Below are positions 1 through 8,345 of a stretch of 64,000 nucleotides of DNA, piece by piece. The notes beneath the pieces were generated by a model. It did not search any database. It worked only from the letters and a program-made list of their open reading frames with translations, and had not been told where the DNA came from. Both the position numbers and the translations under genes were made by a program. Numbering within the stretch: the stretch's first letter is position 1; each line of letters starts with the position of its first letter. Source of the DNA: CAVPCZ01 sp963779225 (GTDB taxonomy: Bacteria > Bacteroidota > Ignavibacteria > UBA10030 > UBA6906); contig CAVZWW010000003.1 in assembly GCA_963779225.1 (NCBI GenBank), positions 1,364,001-1,428,000 on the forward strand. The letters are read 5' to 3'.

Positions 1-861
1 GCGCGGACCAGCACACTGAGGATTCGCGGAAATGTCGGCAGCGGCAACGGCGCCCCGGATCAACCCGTCGTATTCCGCTTCGAGCGCCCGATTACCCCAT
101 CGCTACTTACAAAGAAATTTCAGATTATTGCGCACAGGGCAGGAGGAAGAACCTCTGACAATATCCCGGCATCGGAAAATACCGTAGAGCTCATCAAGAT
201 CACCGAGCGGTTTGGGTCCACCGGCATTGAGATAGACGTCAGGCTTACCAAAGACAAAGTCCCGGTTCTCTACCATGACGGCGGTCTGAACCTCCGCCTC
301 ACACAGAAGGGGCCGATGGTGGGTCCGGTGGAAGATTACACGCTTGCCGAGCTCAAGTCGTTTGTCTGGCTCATCAACGGGGAGAGGATTCCGACACTGG
401 AGGAGGCGCTGGATGCGGTGGTGACACAGACGAACCTGAAGTTTGTCTGGCTGGACACGAAGACGGAACAAAGTGGCGTGATCACGGCGTACGTGCCCAT
501 CGCGAAGAAGGCCCTCGAGAAAGCCGCATCCATGGGCCGGGAGCTGGAGATCTGCGCCGGCATTCCCACGCAGGAAGTGCTTGACGAGTTTTTGGCGTAT
601 CCGAATTACCAGAACGTCCCGTCGCTCTGCGAGCTGACCCCAGAAAACGTGCGCACGGTCAATGCACGGGTCTGGGGCCCACGCTGGACCATGGGAACAC
701 AGAACGACCAGGTGAACGCATTCCATGCCGAGGGACGCAGGGCATACACGTGGACGCTGGACGATCCGCGCTTCATCGAGCAGTACATCCGGGAGGGAGT
801 GTTCGATGGTATTCTCACCAATTATCCAATGGCTGTTGCGTACCAATACTACATACAATAA
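1..861 (+). CDS. Glycerophosphodiester phosphodiesterase family protein, 5'-truncated by window edge
   Basis: The frame is open from base 1 to a TAA at 859-861, so the N-terminus lies outside the window. The GDPD signature is clear: IIAHRAGG, then SENT, then IEIDVRLTKD followed by VPVLYHD, which hold the general acid/base histidines and metal-binding glutamate and aspartate of this TIM-barrel family. The C-terminal GILTNYP stretch is also typical. The enzyme would hydrolyse glycerophosphodiesters to glycerol 3-phosphate and an alcohol. The roughly 35 residues before the domain look like the end of another extracellular segment, so the protein is probably exported. The next gene starts 2 bases after the stop and may be co-transcribed. 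The family call is secure; the exact substrate is unknown. Confidence 0.88.
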   Translation, partial: ARTSTLRIRGNVGSGNGAPDQPVVFRFERPITPSLLTKKFQIIAHRAGGRTSDNIPASENTVELIKITERFGSTGIEIDVRLTKDKVPVLYHDGGLNLRLTQKGPMVGPVEDYTLAELKSFVWLINGERIPTLEEALDAVVTQTNLKFVWLDTKTEQSGVITAYVPIAKKALEKAASMGRELEICAGIPTQEVLDEFLAYPNYQNVPSLCELTPENVRTVNARVWGPRWTMGTQNDQVNAFHAEGRRAYTWTLDDPRFIEQYIREGVFDGILTNYPMAVAYQYYIQ

Positions 862-862
862 T

Positions 863-1480
863 ATGAAACGAACCATCGCTCTTCTCGCTGCCATTGGTAT
901 CTCGCTGGTTTCCGTTTGCGCCCAGCCGTCCGACAGTTCCCCGGCGTCGGCAACGTCCGACACACTGTACTCGCTGACCGCGTACGTTTCCGGTGGGTAC
1001 GTGCGCAACGTCTCGGAGTTCACCATCAGCCCGGCCGGACTCTCCCAGTCGGGGATGGGGGGTGCTCTACGCATCATGTGGAAGCCTGAACATCTCCTTC
1101 GTATGGGAGTGGAAATAGGACGGACACACGTCTATACGGTGAAGCAGGAGGGTTTGCAGACCGCTTTCGGGACAACAGACGCAAACATCACCCTCAATGC
1201 AACACCATGGTTTCTGGTCTTTTCCATGTCGCCGCTTGACAATGTGGACGTCTATGTGGGAGGCGGCGGCGCCTTTGAGACCTCTTCTTCAGAAGCGTTC
1301 GGTTCGAGCTCATCGACCGGCTCGTTGAGCGGAGCTGCGATGGCCGCTGTCTCCTATATGCGTCCGTTGAGCGATAAGTGGTCCCTCGGCGGCGAGGCAA
1401 AGTGGTTGTACATGGACAAGTACGATGATATGGTGGTGTCGGTGCAGGTGATGGTCTCGTTCAAATTTCTGGAATATTGA
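863..1480 (+). CDS. Small outer-membrane beta-barrel protein
   Basis: This predicts a 205-residue protein that begins with a signal peptide (MKRTIALLAAIGISLVSVCA, cleaved before QPSD). The mature part alternates polar and hydrophobic residues in short strands separated by Gly/Ser-rich turns, and it ends in an aromatic-containing strand (VMVSFKFLEY), as expected for an OmpW/OmpX-like barrel. The ATG at 863 was chosen because it gives the signal peptide; the frame is open further upstream but that would bury the signal. It follows the phosphodiesterase gene by 2 bases, so the two are likely co-transcribed. Function is unknown beyond an outer-membrane location. Confidence 0.7.
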   Translation: MKRTIALLAAIGISLVSVCAQPSDSSPASATSDTLYSLTAYVSGGYVRNVSEFTISPAGLSQSGMGGALRIMWKPEHLLRMGVEIGRTHVYTVKQEGLQTAFGTTDANITLNATPWFLVFSMSPLDNVDVYVGGGGAFETSSSEAFGSSSSTGSLSGAAMAAVSYMRPLSDKWSLGGEAKWLYMDKYDDMVVSVQVMVSFKFLEY

Positions 1481-1529
1481 AGGAAGGCGTGCGCGGGAAA
1501 TATTCATAGCGTTCGCACGCACCTGAGCT

Positions 1530-3923
1530 TTGACTGGAGACTCCTCCATAAAACCAAGCGCGAACAATCAGCGACGTCAGCAGCGCGGGCTTGCAGCCAC
1601 AGCGATCGTTCTCGGTGTGCTCGCGTTGCTCAGTCCGATGCAGTCAGCAGGTGAGGAACCCGGCCCGGATGTAGGCGTGTTGCTGGTTCTCGCCTCTTGC
1701 CTGGAGCTCTTCCACGGTTTCCGGCGTTCGAGCCAGGCCGCGCAGCGATCAGCCTGGATCGGGGGCGCCATCACTTTCGGCCTGGGGCTGCTCCTCATCA
1801 ATGCCCCGTTCATTGCCCTCAAAGCCCTGGCTCTCCTGATTGCCGGCTGGTTTGCCATTGATGTCTACCGCTATTCTCTCAAGGCCTTCCGCGCCAAGCG
1901 GGCCGGGCAAAGTATAACTCAGGATCTGCTCGCTGCGCTCGGTAATCTCGCCGTCATTGTCCTCGTACTTCTCCTTCGCGAAAAAGGGATCGCCTGGACC
2001 ATTGCCATCGCTGCCGCCCTTCGCATCTTCGGAACGGCGCGGAATATCCTCCAGGCGGAAATCTTTACAGCCGACGATGCAGGCGATACGGCAATCAGAG
2101 ATCTCGGATTCACAGACCATGCGGAACTGCGTGCGCTCGCCGACCAGATTGAGGATGAGGAACGCGCCAGGGGACCGGCAGATCGTGGCATGATCAGGAC
2201 TTTCGCAGCAGTCCTGTTTGCCATCCATCTCGGCCGCATGGGTCTGGACGAGAGGGGCCTCGGACTGTTTTCCCCATTGCTCGCCGTGGCCGGCGACATC
2301 TTTGTGGCGCTCGCCGTTACATTCGGCATTGTACTCCCGGCAAGCCTGCTCCTGAGAAAGGCGGTTCGTCCGCTCGAACGGAAGGGCTGGCAGTGGTGCC
2401 TGACGGCACCGGCAGGCGGCAGGGTGGACAAATGGCTGCGGTGGCTTGTGCGGAGATGGCTGACACGGCGGCTCAGGTTCTCCGTCAGGCTCCGTCAGGC
2501 ACGGTACTCCATGAGCACGGCCATTAGGAAAGGACTGCAGATCGGGTTACCCGTCGCCGCTATTCTTGCCGCTACTGTTCCGATCTGGGGCATGAGCTGG
2601 TTCTTCGATACAGAAAATTGGGCTGCAGGTGTGTGGGATTCCTGGGCGGCATCACGGACGGATACCTGGCGTGCAGCGATGGTGCATGCCGTTGCAGCCC
2701 GGGAAAACGCGGCGGGCCATCCGCTCGCGGCATTCTCTCTTGCACCTCCCGGCGTTACCGATAGTGCTGATTTCTCCTTCCTCGTGATCGGCGATCCCGG
2801 CGAAGGCGACGCGTCGCAGCATATTCTGCGCGATCAAATCATTGACGCTGCAAACAAACCCGATGTGCGGTTTGTTGTCATCTCGTCGGATGTGGTCTAT
2901 CCCACCGGGGCGATGAAAGATTATGAAACCAACTTCTGGCTCCCCTTTAAGGGCGTCACAAAACCGGTCTACGCCATCCCCGGCAACCATGATTGGTACG
3001 ATGCGCTCGAGGCGTTCTCGGCGACATTCTTCAAGCCTGATGCGGCAGGTACGGCAATGCGCGCGCGCATCGAAACAGACCTTAAGCTCACAAGCACCAC
3101 TGAAAGCCACATTGAAGCGCTCGTGCGGGAGGCATCCCGGTTGCGCAAGGAATACCGCGTGCCGACCGGATTCCAGGACGGCCCCTTTTTCCAGATCCAG
3201 ACCGCGACCTTCGCCCTGATCACCATCGACACGGGCGTGCTGAGATGTATCGACGAAGCCCAGCTTGCGTGGCTGAAATCAGCACTGGACGCGGCGCGCG
3301 GGAAACTTACGCTGGTGATCCTGGGGCACCCGTTCTACGCTATTGGAGAAGACCAGACGGCAATGAGGCCTGAATTTGCAGCCATCCATCAACTCCTGCG
3401 TGAATACGGCGTTCAGCTCGTGATGGCGGGCGATACGCACGACCTCGAATACTACATCGAGAGGGGCAGCGGCGCCGACAGCGGAAAGACCATGTATCAC
3501 TTTGTGAACGGCGGCGGTGGCGCCTACCTCAGCCTGGGTACGGCACTCGCACGGCCCGACCGTATGCCTACTCACGATTGGGCGTTCTACCCCGCGACCG
3601 CACCTATCGTCGCGAAGATCGACGCGAAAACCCCGTTCTGGAAAGCCCCTGCCTGGTGGTGGACCAAACAGTTCCGCAGCTGGCCCTTTTCGCCGGAATG
3701 GCTGTCTGCAGCCTTTGACTACAACGTGGCACCGTTCTTCCAGAGCTTCATTGAGATCCGCGTGGAGCCCTCCGCCGGGCGCGTGCGTCTTCTTCCGTAC
3801 GGTGTCCACGGCCGGCTGCGATGGGCCGATCTCGACACCTCCCCCGGACTTCGGCCCCCCGGCGCCTCTCCCGATTCACTCGTTGAATGGGTCTTCCGTA
3901 TGCCGGAAACACAAAACCCGTAG
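1530..3923 (+). CDS. HdeD/DUF308-like membrane domain fused to a calcineurin-like metallophosphoesterase
   Basis: This 797-residue protein starts at TTG. Residues 20-190 contain four to five hydrophobic helices resembling the HdeD/DUF308 membrane domain, and further membrane segments lie near 225-285 and 335-355. A calcineurin-like phosphoesterase domain follows from about residue 415. Its metal-binding motifs are GDPGEGD (D422), SSDVVYP (the usual GD pair is replaced by SSD), GNHDW (485-489), GHPFYAIG and GDTHD (634-638). The enzyme would be anchored in the inner membrane and act on a phosphoester of unknown identity. The missing Gly-Asp in the second motif is unusual, because that aspartate position normally bridges the two metals; the D of SSD may substitute. 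Confidence 0.75.
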   Translation: MTGDSSIKPSANNQRRQQRGLAATAIVLGVLALLSPMQSAGEEPGPDVGVLLVLASCLELFHGFRRSSQAAQRSAWIGGAITFGLGLLLINAPFIALKALALLIAGWFAIDVYRYSLKAFRAKRAGQSITQDLLAALGNLAVIVLVLLLREKGIAWTIAIAAALRIFGTARNILQAEIFTADDAGDTAIRDLGFTDHAELRALADQIEDEERARGPADRGMIRTFAAVLFAIHLGRMGLDERGLGLFSPLLAVAGDIFVALAVTFGIVLPASLLLRKAVRPLERKGWQWCLTAPAGGRVDKWLRWLVRRWLTRRLRFSVRLRQARYSMSTAIRKGLQIGLPVAAILAATVPIWGMSWFFDTENWAAGVWDSWAASRTDTWRAAMVHAVAARENAAGHPLAAFSLAPPGVTDSADFSFLVIGDPGEGDASQHILRDQIIDAANKPDVRFVVISSDVVYPTGAMKDYETNFWLPFKGVTKPVYAIPGNHDWYDALEAFSATFFKPDAAGTAMRARIETDLKLTSTTESHIEALVREASRLRKEYRVPTGFQDGPFFQIQTATFALITIDTGVLRCIDEAQLAWLKSALDAARGKLTLVILGHPFYAIGEDQTAMRPEFAAIHQLLREYGVQLVMAGDTHDLEYYIERGSGADSGKTMYHFVNGGGGAYLSLGTALARPDRMPTHDWAFYPATAPIVAKIDAKTPFWKAPAWWWTKQFRSWPFSPEWLSAAFDYNVAPFFQSFIEIRVEPSAGRVRLLPYGVHGRLRWADLDTSPGLRPPGASPDSLVEWVFRMPETQNP

Positions 3924-4034
3924 GGTGCCGACCCTCCTTTCTGTCACCCTTGTGGTTACATCAAGCCCCTCCATTCCATTGACAGCAGAATCCAGGAAGC
4001 TCCGGGCGCGTACGTTCTCGTCTGGACACGCCCC

Positions 4035-4063
4035 TTGACTGAGGGGTCGAAAATGGATATATT
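4035..4063 (+). promoter_or_regulatory. Sigma-70-like promoter
   Basis: TTGACT at 4035-4040 and TATATT at 4058-4063 are separated by exactly 17 bases. The site lies 115 bases before the start of the outer-membrane protein gene at 4179. The same pairing recurs at 51499 and 57846, which makes chance less likely. Confidence 0.55.
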
Positions 4064-4178
4064 CTATGGGCTCCGCAGCAAGATGGAGCGCTATTTGTTT
4101 TCAGGGTCACCCGAAGACGGAACCGTCTGCGCGAATTGAAGCAATCTCACTACTCAATACATATCAGGAGCGATTCCA

Positions 4179-4745
4179 ATGAAGAAACACCTGTTGCTTG
4201 TCGTGGCTTTGGTGGTAGTCTTGGTCCTTGTGAGCTCGCTTTCTTTTGCGCAGGCGAAGAAGGGTGACAACCTGATTTCCGCCGGTGTCGGTTTTGGCTA
4301 TCCGGGGTATTATGGAGCCACCGGGATGCCGCCGATCTTCGCAATGTGGGAGCACTGCTTCTATCCGAAAATCACCGCGGGCCCGATGGTGTCGTACGCA
4401 ACCTCGTCGTATGACGGCGGGACGTACCAGGGTGAGGATCAGAGCTGGACCTATACCTACATATTCATTGGAGCACGCGGGGCATATCATTTCGGCGAAG
4501 ATCTGCTCAAGGACAGCAAGAACGTCGATCTCTACGGCGGTCTCTCGATCGGGTACAATATTGTCAACAACAGCTATTCCGGCCCCGGTTCACAGTACGT
4601 TGGTTTGTATTCGGCGGGTGGGAGCTACTTCCATTTCGGCTTCTACGGTGGGGGACGGTATTTCTTCTCCCCGAAATTCGGCGCGATGGCCGAAGTTGGA
4701 TATGATATCGGATATTTCAAGGTCGGTGTGACCTATAAGTTCTAG
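4179..4745 (+). CDS. Outer-membrane beta-barrel protein
   Basis: This 188-residue protein has a strong signal peptide (a long Leu/Val stretch ending SSLSFA, cleaved before QAKKG). The mature part is rich in Gly, Tyr and Ser, with regularly spaced amphipathic strands, and it ends in KVGVTYKF, a typical C-terminal barrel strand with a terminal aromatic residue. The ATG is preceded by CAGGAG at suitable distance. It has its own promoter-like site 115 bases upstream and a strong terminator 41 bases downstream, so it is probably monocistronic. No specific family was recognised; OmpW/OmpX-like porins and DUF3575-type proteins are alternatives. Confidence 0.72.
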   Translation: MKKHLLLVVALVVVLVLVSSLSFAQAKKGDNLISAGVGFGYPGYYGATGMPPIFAMWEHCFYPKITAGPMVSYATSSYDGGTYQGEDQSWTYTYIFIGARGAYHFGEDLLKDSKNVDLYGGLSIGYNIVNNSYSGPGSQYVGLYSAGGSYFHFGFYGGGRYFFSPKFGAMAEVGYDIGYFKVGVTYKF

Positions 4746-4785
4746 TCGCGCTGTTGTCTGGAATTTCCAATAAGGGTATTCGAAA

Positions 4786-4811
4786 GAGGAGGCCAGGGGC
4801 CTCCTCTTTTT
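4786..4811 (+). terminator. Rho-independent terminator
   Basis: A perfect 9-bp stem (GAGGAGGCC / GGCCTCCTC) with a 3-base loop is followed by five T residues and preceded by AAA. It closes the outer-membrane protein gene that ends at 4745. Confidence 0.88.
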
Positions 4812-5022
4812 GTTGGGTACGCCCCGGCAGGGCGCACCGGCAAAGCCAGATGCAGGTGACGCCCGCCTACACGTTCACCTCCGGCGACTGCCGCGATTCC
4901 GGCAGCGATCCCGGCTCGTCCGCTTCGCCAGGCTTCTTCGTTCAGGCGCCATCTGCCCGCAACAGAACCATCGCCGACACAACAAATAGACTTCCGAGGA
5001 AGTGACATCCAGAGGAGAAAAC

Positions 5023-6042
5023 GTGTCCAGGAATCTTGTGTTTTTGGTTTTGCTGTTTGGTGCAACACGGAGTCTTTCCGCCACACTCGATACTCTTTAT
5101 GCAAGCAACGGAAATGTCCTGGTTGGCGAAATAAAGGGTATGGAACGAAGCGTGCTGACAATGGAGACTGAATACAGCGACAGCGACTTCAAGATCGATT
5201 GGGACAAAGTCGTGGCAATATACAGCTCCAGACTTTTTGTCGTGACCAGCAGCAAGGGTGATCGGTATTATGGCACCGTCCGGACCGATGAATCAGATAA
5301 AACCAGGGTAACAGTTGTGGCCAAGGGAATGCATTATACTTTGAAACTCTCTGACGTTGTCTACATAGCTCAAATAGATGAAGGTTTCTTGAGCAGGTTG
5401 AGTGCTTCGATTGATGTCGGGTTTTCCTTTGCGAAGACCAACAACTTGACCCAGTTTTCCATGAGAAGCAATCTTGGGTTTCTAGCCGATGACTACAGTG
5501 CCGATGCATTCTACAGTGGAGTCAATAGTAGTCAGGATAATGTCGATGCAACCAGAAGAAATGAAGGGGGTCTGGGGCTGAAATATTTCCTGCCGTCTGA
5601 CTGGTTTGTGATTGCATCATATGATTTCCTGCAGAACGATGAACAGAAGCTGAAACTGAGATCAACGACACAGTTCGGTGCGGGCAAGTTCTTTGTCAGA
5701 ACAAACTCGATTTATTTCACTGCAAAAGGCGGAGTTGCTTGGAATAGTGAAACGTACACTGACCCGGCTATTCCCGGTCGAAATACCGCCGAAGGTTTTG
5801 TGGGTCTTGAGCTCAATATGTTTGATTTGGGTGACCTGAGCTTACTCACAAATCTTGTCGTCTATCCGAGTATTACACAGAGCGGAAGAATTCGATCGGA
5901 CTTCAAGTTCGATATGAAGTATGATTTGCCATTGGACATCTATGTGAAGTTGGGATACACGCTCAACTATGATAACAGACCCGTAGAAGGTGCTTCGGCA
6001 AGCGATTATATTCTTCAGACAACTTTTGGCTGGGAATTTTAG
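5023..6042 (+). CDS. DUF481-type outer-membrane protein (YdiY-like)
   Basis: The protein has about 339 residues. The GTG at 5023 was chosen because AGAGGAG lies five bases upstream and the product then starts directly with a signal peptide (SRNLVFLVLLFGATRSLSA); an in-frame GTG at 5002 has no well-spaced ribosome binding site. Residues 25-110 are a small beta-rich domain (GNVLVGEIKGME, IDWDKVVAI) like the N-terminal part of DUF481 proteins. The remaining 220 residues form amphipathic strands ending in TTFGWEF. The G+C content is roughly 47 percent against about 60 percent in the next gene, which suggests recent acquisition or weak codon selection. The function is unknown; a porin-like or salt-stress role is known only for distant relatives. 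Confidence 0.75.
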   Translation: MSRNLVFLVLLFGATRSLSATLDTLYASNGNVLVGEIKGMERSVLTMETEYSDSDFKIDWDKVVAIYSSRLFVVTSSKGDRYYGTVRTDESDKTRVTVVAKGMHYTLKLSDVVYIAQIDEGFLSRLSASIDVGFSFAKTNNLTQFSMRSNLGFLADDYSADAFYSGVNSSQDNVDATRRNEGGLGLKYFLPSDWFVIASYDFLQNDEQKLKLRSTTQFGAGKFFVRTNSIYFTAKGGVAWNSETYTDPAIPGRNTAEGFVGLELNMFDLGDLSLLTNLVVYPSITQSGRIRSDFKFDMKYDLPLDIYVKLGYTLNYDNRPVEGASASDYILQTTFGWEF

Positions 6043-6152
6043 AAATAGAAACATATTCTCTCGCAGTCCCACATCTGCCACTTCAAATCGTGGGCCAGTC
6101 CACCATGTGAGCCCGCCGGGCAAGAAATGAACCTTGTGAGTGGAGGTTTGAC

Positions 6153-7442
6153 ATGATTGAACGCACGCTCGATTTTTCGATTACACGACTTGGCAACGGC
6201 AGGTTCCCCTCGCCGATGCAAGGGGTCCGGTTCACAACGGAATCAGACCGTGTGATTTATCACAGCAGCATGGACGATATCAGGAAGTGTCTTGCAGAGG
6301 GGATCGAGCCCCCGTCGATGGAGGTCGCCGGACCCCGGGAGCAGATTTTTCACAATCCGGAAGACATGGCCTGCGGAATTGTCACATGCGGCGGAATCTG
6401 TCCCGGCCTTAATGACGTCATCCGCGCTATCGTGCTGAGCCTATATCATCTCTATGGTGTCCGCAAAGTCTTCGGGTTTCGCTATGGATACGAGGGCCTG
6501 GTTCAGCCGTTCAAGCATGAGCCGCTCATGCTCACCCCGGAATCCGTCAGCCGGATACATGAGATTGGCGGAACGATCCTGGGGTCATCCCGCGGGCCGC
6601 AGGACGCCGTTCAGATGGTTCAGACGCTCAAAGATCTGGGCGTCGGCATTCTCTTCGCGGTTGGTGGTGATGGAACATTGAAGGGTGCGCGAGCAATCGC
6701 TGAAGAGGCTCTGCGCCAGGGCCTGCACATCGGCGTGATAGGAATACCGAAGACCATTGACAACGATATCTCCTTCGTCCAGGTCACCTTCGGTTTTGAT
6801 ACCGCGGTTGCCGAAGCCCAGCGGGCATCGTCGGCTGCGAATATCGAGGCCGAGGCGGCACATCACGGCATCGGACTGGTAAAGTTGATGGGCAGGGATT
6901 CAGGATTCATTGCGGCGTTTACGGTGTTGGTAAACAGTCAGGTGAATTTCTGTTTGATCCCCGAGGTCCCGTTCACGATGGACAAATTCCTGGCGGCCCT
7001 GGGCGACCGTCTTAAGCGGCGGGGGCATGCGCTGATCATTGCGGCAGAGGGAGCCGGGCAGGAGTTGATGCAGGTGAAGGGAGAACGTGATGCGTCAGGA
7101 AACGTGAAGCAGGGAGACATCGGCGTTTTTCTCAGGGATGCCATCAACGCCCATTTCCGGTCCACGGGTATGGGGGTGACCCTGAAATACATCGACCCCA
7201 GCTATATCATCCGGAGTGTGCCGGCCAACCCGCGTGATTCCGGGTTCTGTTTGCTCCTCGGGCACAGTGCGGTGCATGCCGGCATGGCGGGGTGTACGAA
7301 CATGGTTGTCGGTTTCTGGAACCATCGATTCACGCACGTTCCGATTGAAATGGCGGTGTCGGAGCGGAAGAAGATCGATCCGGAGGGGGATCTCTGGAGC
7401 AGCGTCCTTGCATCCACCGGTCAGCCGGCGAAGATGGTGTGA
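6153..7442 (+). CDS. ATP-dependent 6-phosphofructokinase, plant-type clade
   Basis: This 429-residue cytosolic enzyme phosphorylates fructose 6-phosphate in glycolysis. It contains TCGGICPGLNDVIR (nucleotide-binding start of the fold), GGDGT at 171-175, IPKTIDNDI (substrate site), FGFDTAVAEAQRA and KLMGRDSGFIA. GGDGT rather than GGDDS points to ATP as phosphoryl donor. The lysine in PKTIDNDI is shared with plant and spirochaete-type ATP enzymes, and the extra 100 or so N-terminal residues also fit that clade rather than the 320-residue PfkA type. The ATG is preceded by GGAGG at good spacing. It appears to be a single-gene unit. Confidence 0.88.
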   Translation: MIERTLDFSITRLGNGRFPSPMQGVRFTTESDRVIYHSSMDDIRKCLAEGIEPPSMEVAGPREQIFHNPEDMACGIVTCGGICPGLNDVIRAIVLSLYHLYGVRKVFGFRYGYEGLVQPFKHEPLMLTPESVSRIHEIGGTILGSSRGPQDAVQMVQTLKDLGVGILFAVGGDGTLKGARAIAEEALRQGLHIGVIGIPKTIDNDISFVQVTFGFDTAVAEAQRASSAANIEAEAAHHGIGLVKLMGRDSGFIAAFTVLVNSQVNFCLIPEVPFTMDKFLAALGDRLKRRGHALIIAAEGAGQELMQVKGERDASGNVKQGDIGVFLRDAINAHFRSTGMGVTLKYIDPSYIIRSVPANPRDSGFCLLLGHSAVHAGMAGCTNMVVGFWNHRFTHVPIEMAVSERKKIDPEGDLWSSVLASTGQPAKMV

Positions 7443-7549
7443 TCACGGCGGCTTCCCGGGCAATTCCACAAACCCGCGGCAACCGGCGTGACTGTATAAG
7501 GATCTGCAGCCCTGATGCTGCGAAAGGGAACGAAAGCCCGGTTCGCCTC

Positions 7550-7606
7550 CGATAATTATCGAGTATGCATGCACGCGTCTCGTAACCGGGACTACGAAGT
7601 TTCGTA
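7550..7606. promoter_or_regulatory. Two palindromes ahead of the ABC exporter genes
   Basis: CGATAATTATCG at 7550-7561 is a perfect 12-bp palindrome. TACGAA-GT-TTCGTA at 7593-7606 is an inverted repeat with a 2-base centre. Both lie in the 198-base gap before the ABC transporter pair and could be operators for a dimeric repressor. No regulator gene is adjacent. Confidence 0.35.
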
Positions 7607-7640
7607 AAACAGGATATGTCTCACCCGGGATGACCTCAGG

Positions 7641-8345
7641 ATGTTCAAGCCTCCTTATCTTCGCACCCATGAGCTCTGCCGTTACTACGAGCGGGGAGGC
7701 CACACTGTCCGCGCGCTCGATGGTGTGACACTCGATATCCAGCGGGGGGAGTTCCTGGCAATCGTGGGTGCGTCCGGTTCCGGAAAGACAACGTTGTTGA
7801 GTCTGCTCGCAGGCCTGGACACGGCAACATCCGGGACGATCGAAGTCGATGGTGTTCCGCTGGGCTCGCTCTCCAGCCGACAGCTTGCCGGGTACCGCGC
7901 CCGCAAGGCGGGGATGGTGTTCCAGTCGTTCAATCTTCTCGGTCATTACTCTGCAGTACAGAATGTCGAAACGGCACTCTACTTCTCCAGTGTTCCACGC
8001 TCCGGTCGGCGTCAGCTCGCGGAATCGGTGCTTGCTCAGGTCGGACTCGCCGATCGCAGCAGCCACAGGCCGGACCATCTCTCGGGAGGGGAGCAACAGC
8101 GGATTGCCGTGGCCCGCGCGATCGTGAAGAAACCGGAGATTTTGTTCGCCGATGAGCCCACAGGCAACCTGGATCTCGAGAACGCGACACAGATTGTTGA
8201 GCTGCTTTCGGGCTTGAACCAGGCCGGTCTGACGGTCGTGATGGTGACACACAACCTGGAGCTGGCCCGCCGTTATGCTCACCGTTGCGTCAGGATGCAG
8301 TACGGTCGACTTATGGGTGTTCCGGATGGAGGTGCGCAGGGATGA
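7641..8345 (+). CDS. ABC transporter ATP-binding protein, MacB/LolD type
   Basis: The 234-residue ATPase has Walker A GASGSGKT (43-50), a Q-loop (VFQSFNLL), signature LSGGEQQR, Walker B ILFADEP followed by TGNLD, and the switch histidine in MVTHN. The pattern ADEPTGNLD is characteristic of the MacB/LolD/FtsE group, which powers extraction or export of lipoproteins, peptides or small molecules instead of import. The stop codon overlaps the start of the next gene (ATGA), so the two are translationally coupled. ATP binding and hydrolysis would take place on the cytoplasmic face, driving the permease encoded next. Confidence 0.92.
   Translation: MFKPPYLRTHELCRYYERGGHTVRALDGVTLDIQRGEFLAIVGASGSGKTTLLSLLAGLDTATSGTIEVDGVPLGSLSSRQLAGYRARKAGMVFQSFNLLGHYSAVQNVETALYFSSVPRSGRRQLAESVLAQVGLADRSSHRPDHLSGGEQQRIAVARAIVKKPEILFADEPTGNLDLENATQIVELLSGLNQAGLTVVMVTHNLELARRYAHRCVRMQYGRLMGVPDGGAQG

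Noticed and set aside
7510..7545. CTGATG...GAAA resembling a hammerhead ribozyme core
   Set aside because: The conserved A after CTGATG and a proper stem II are absent; stems I and III cannot be drawn.
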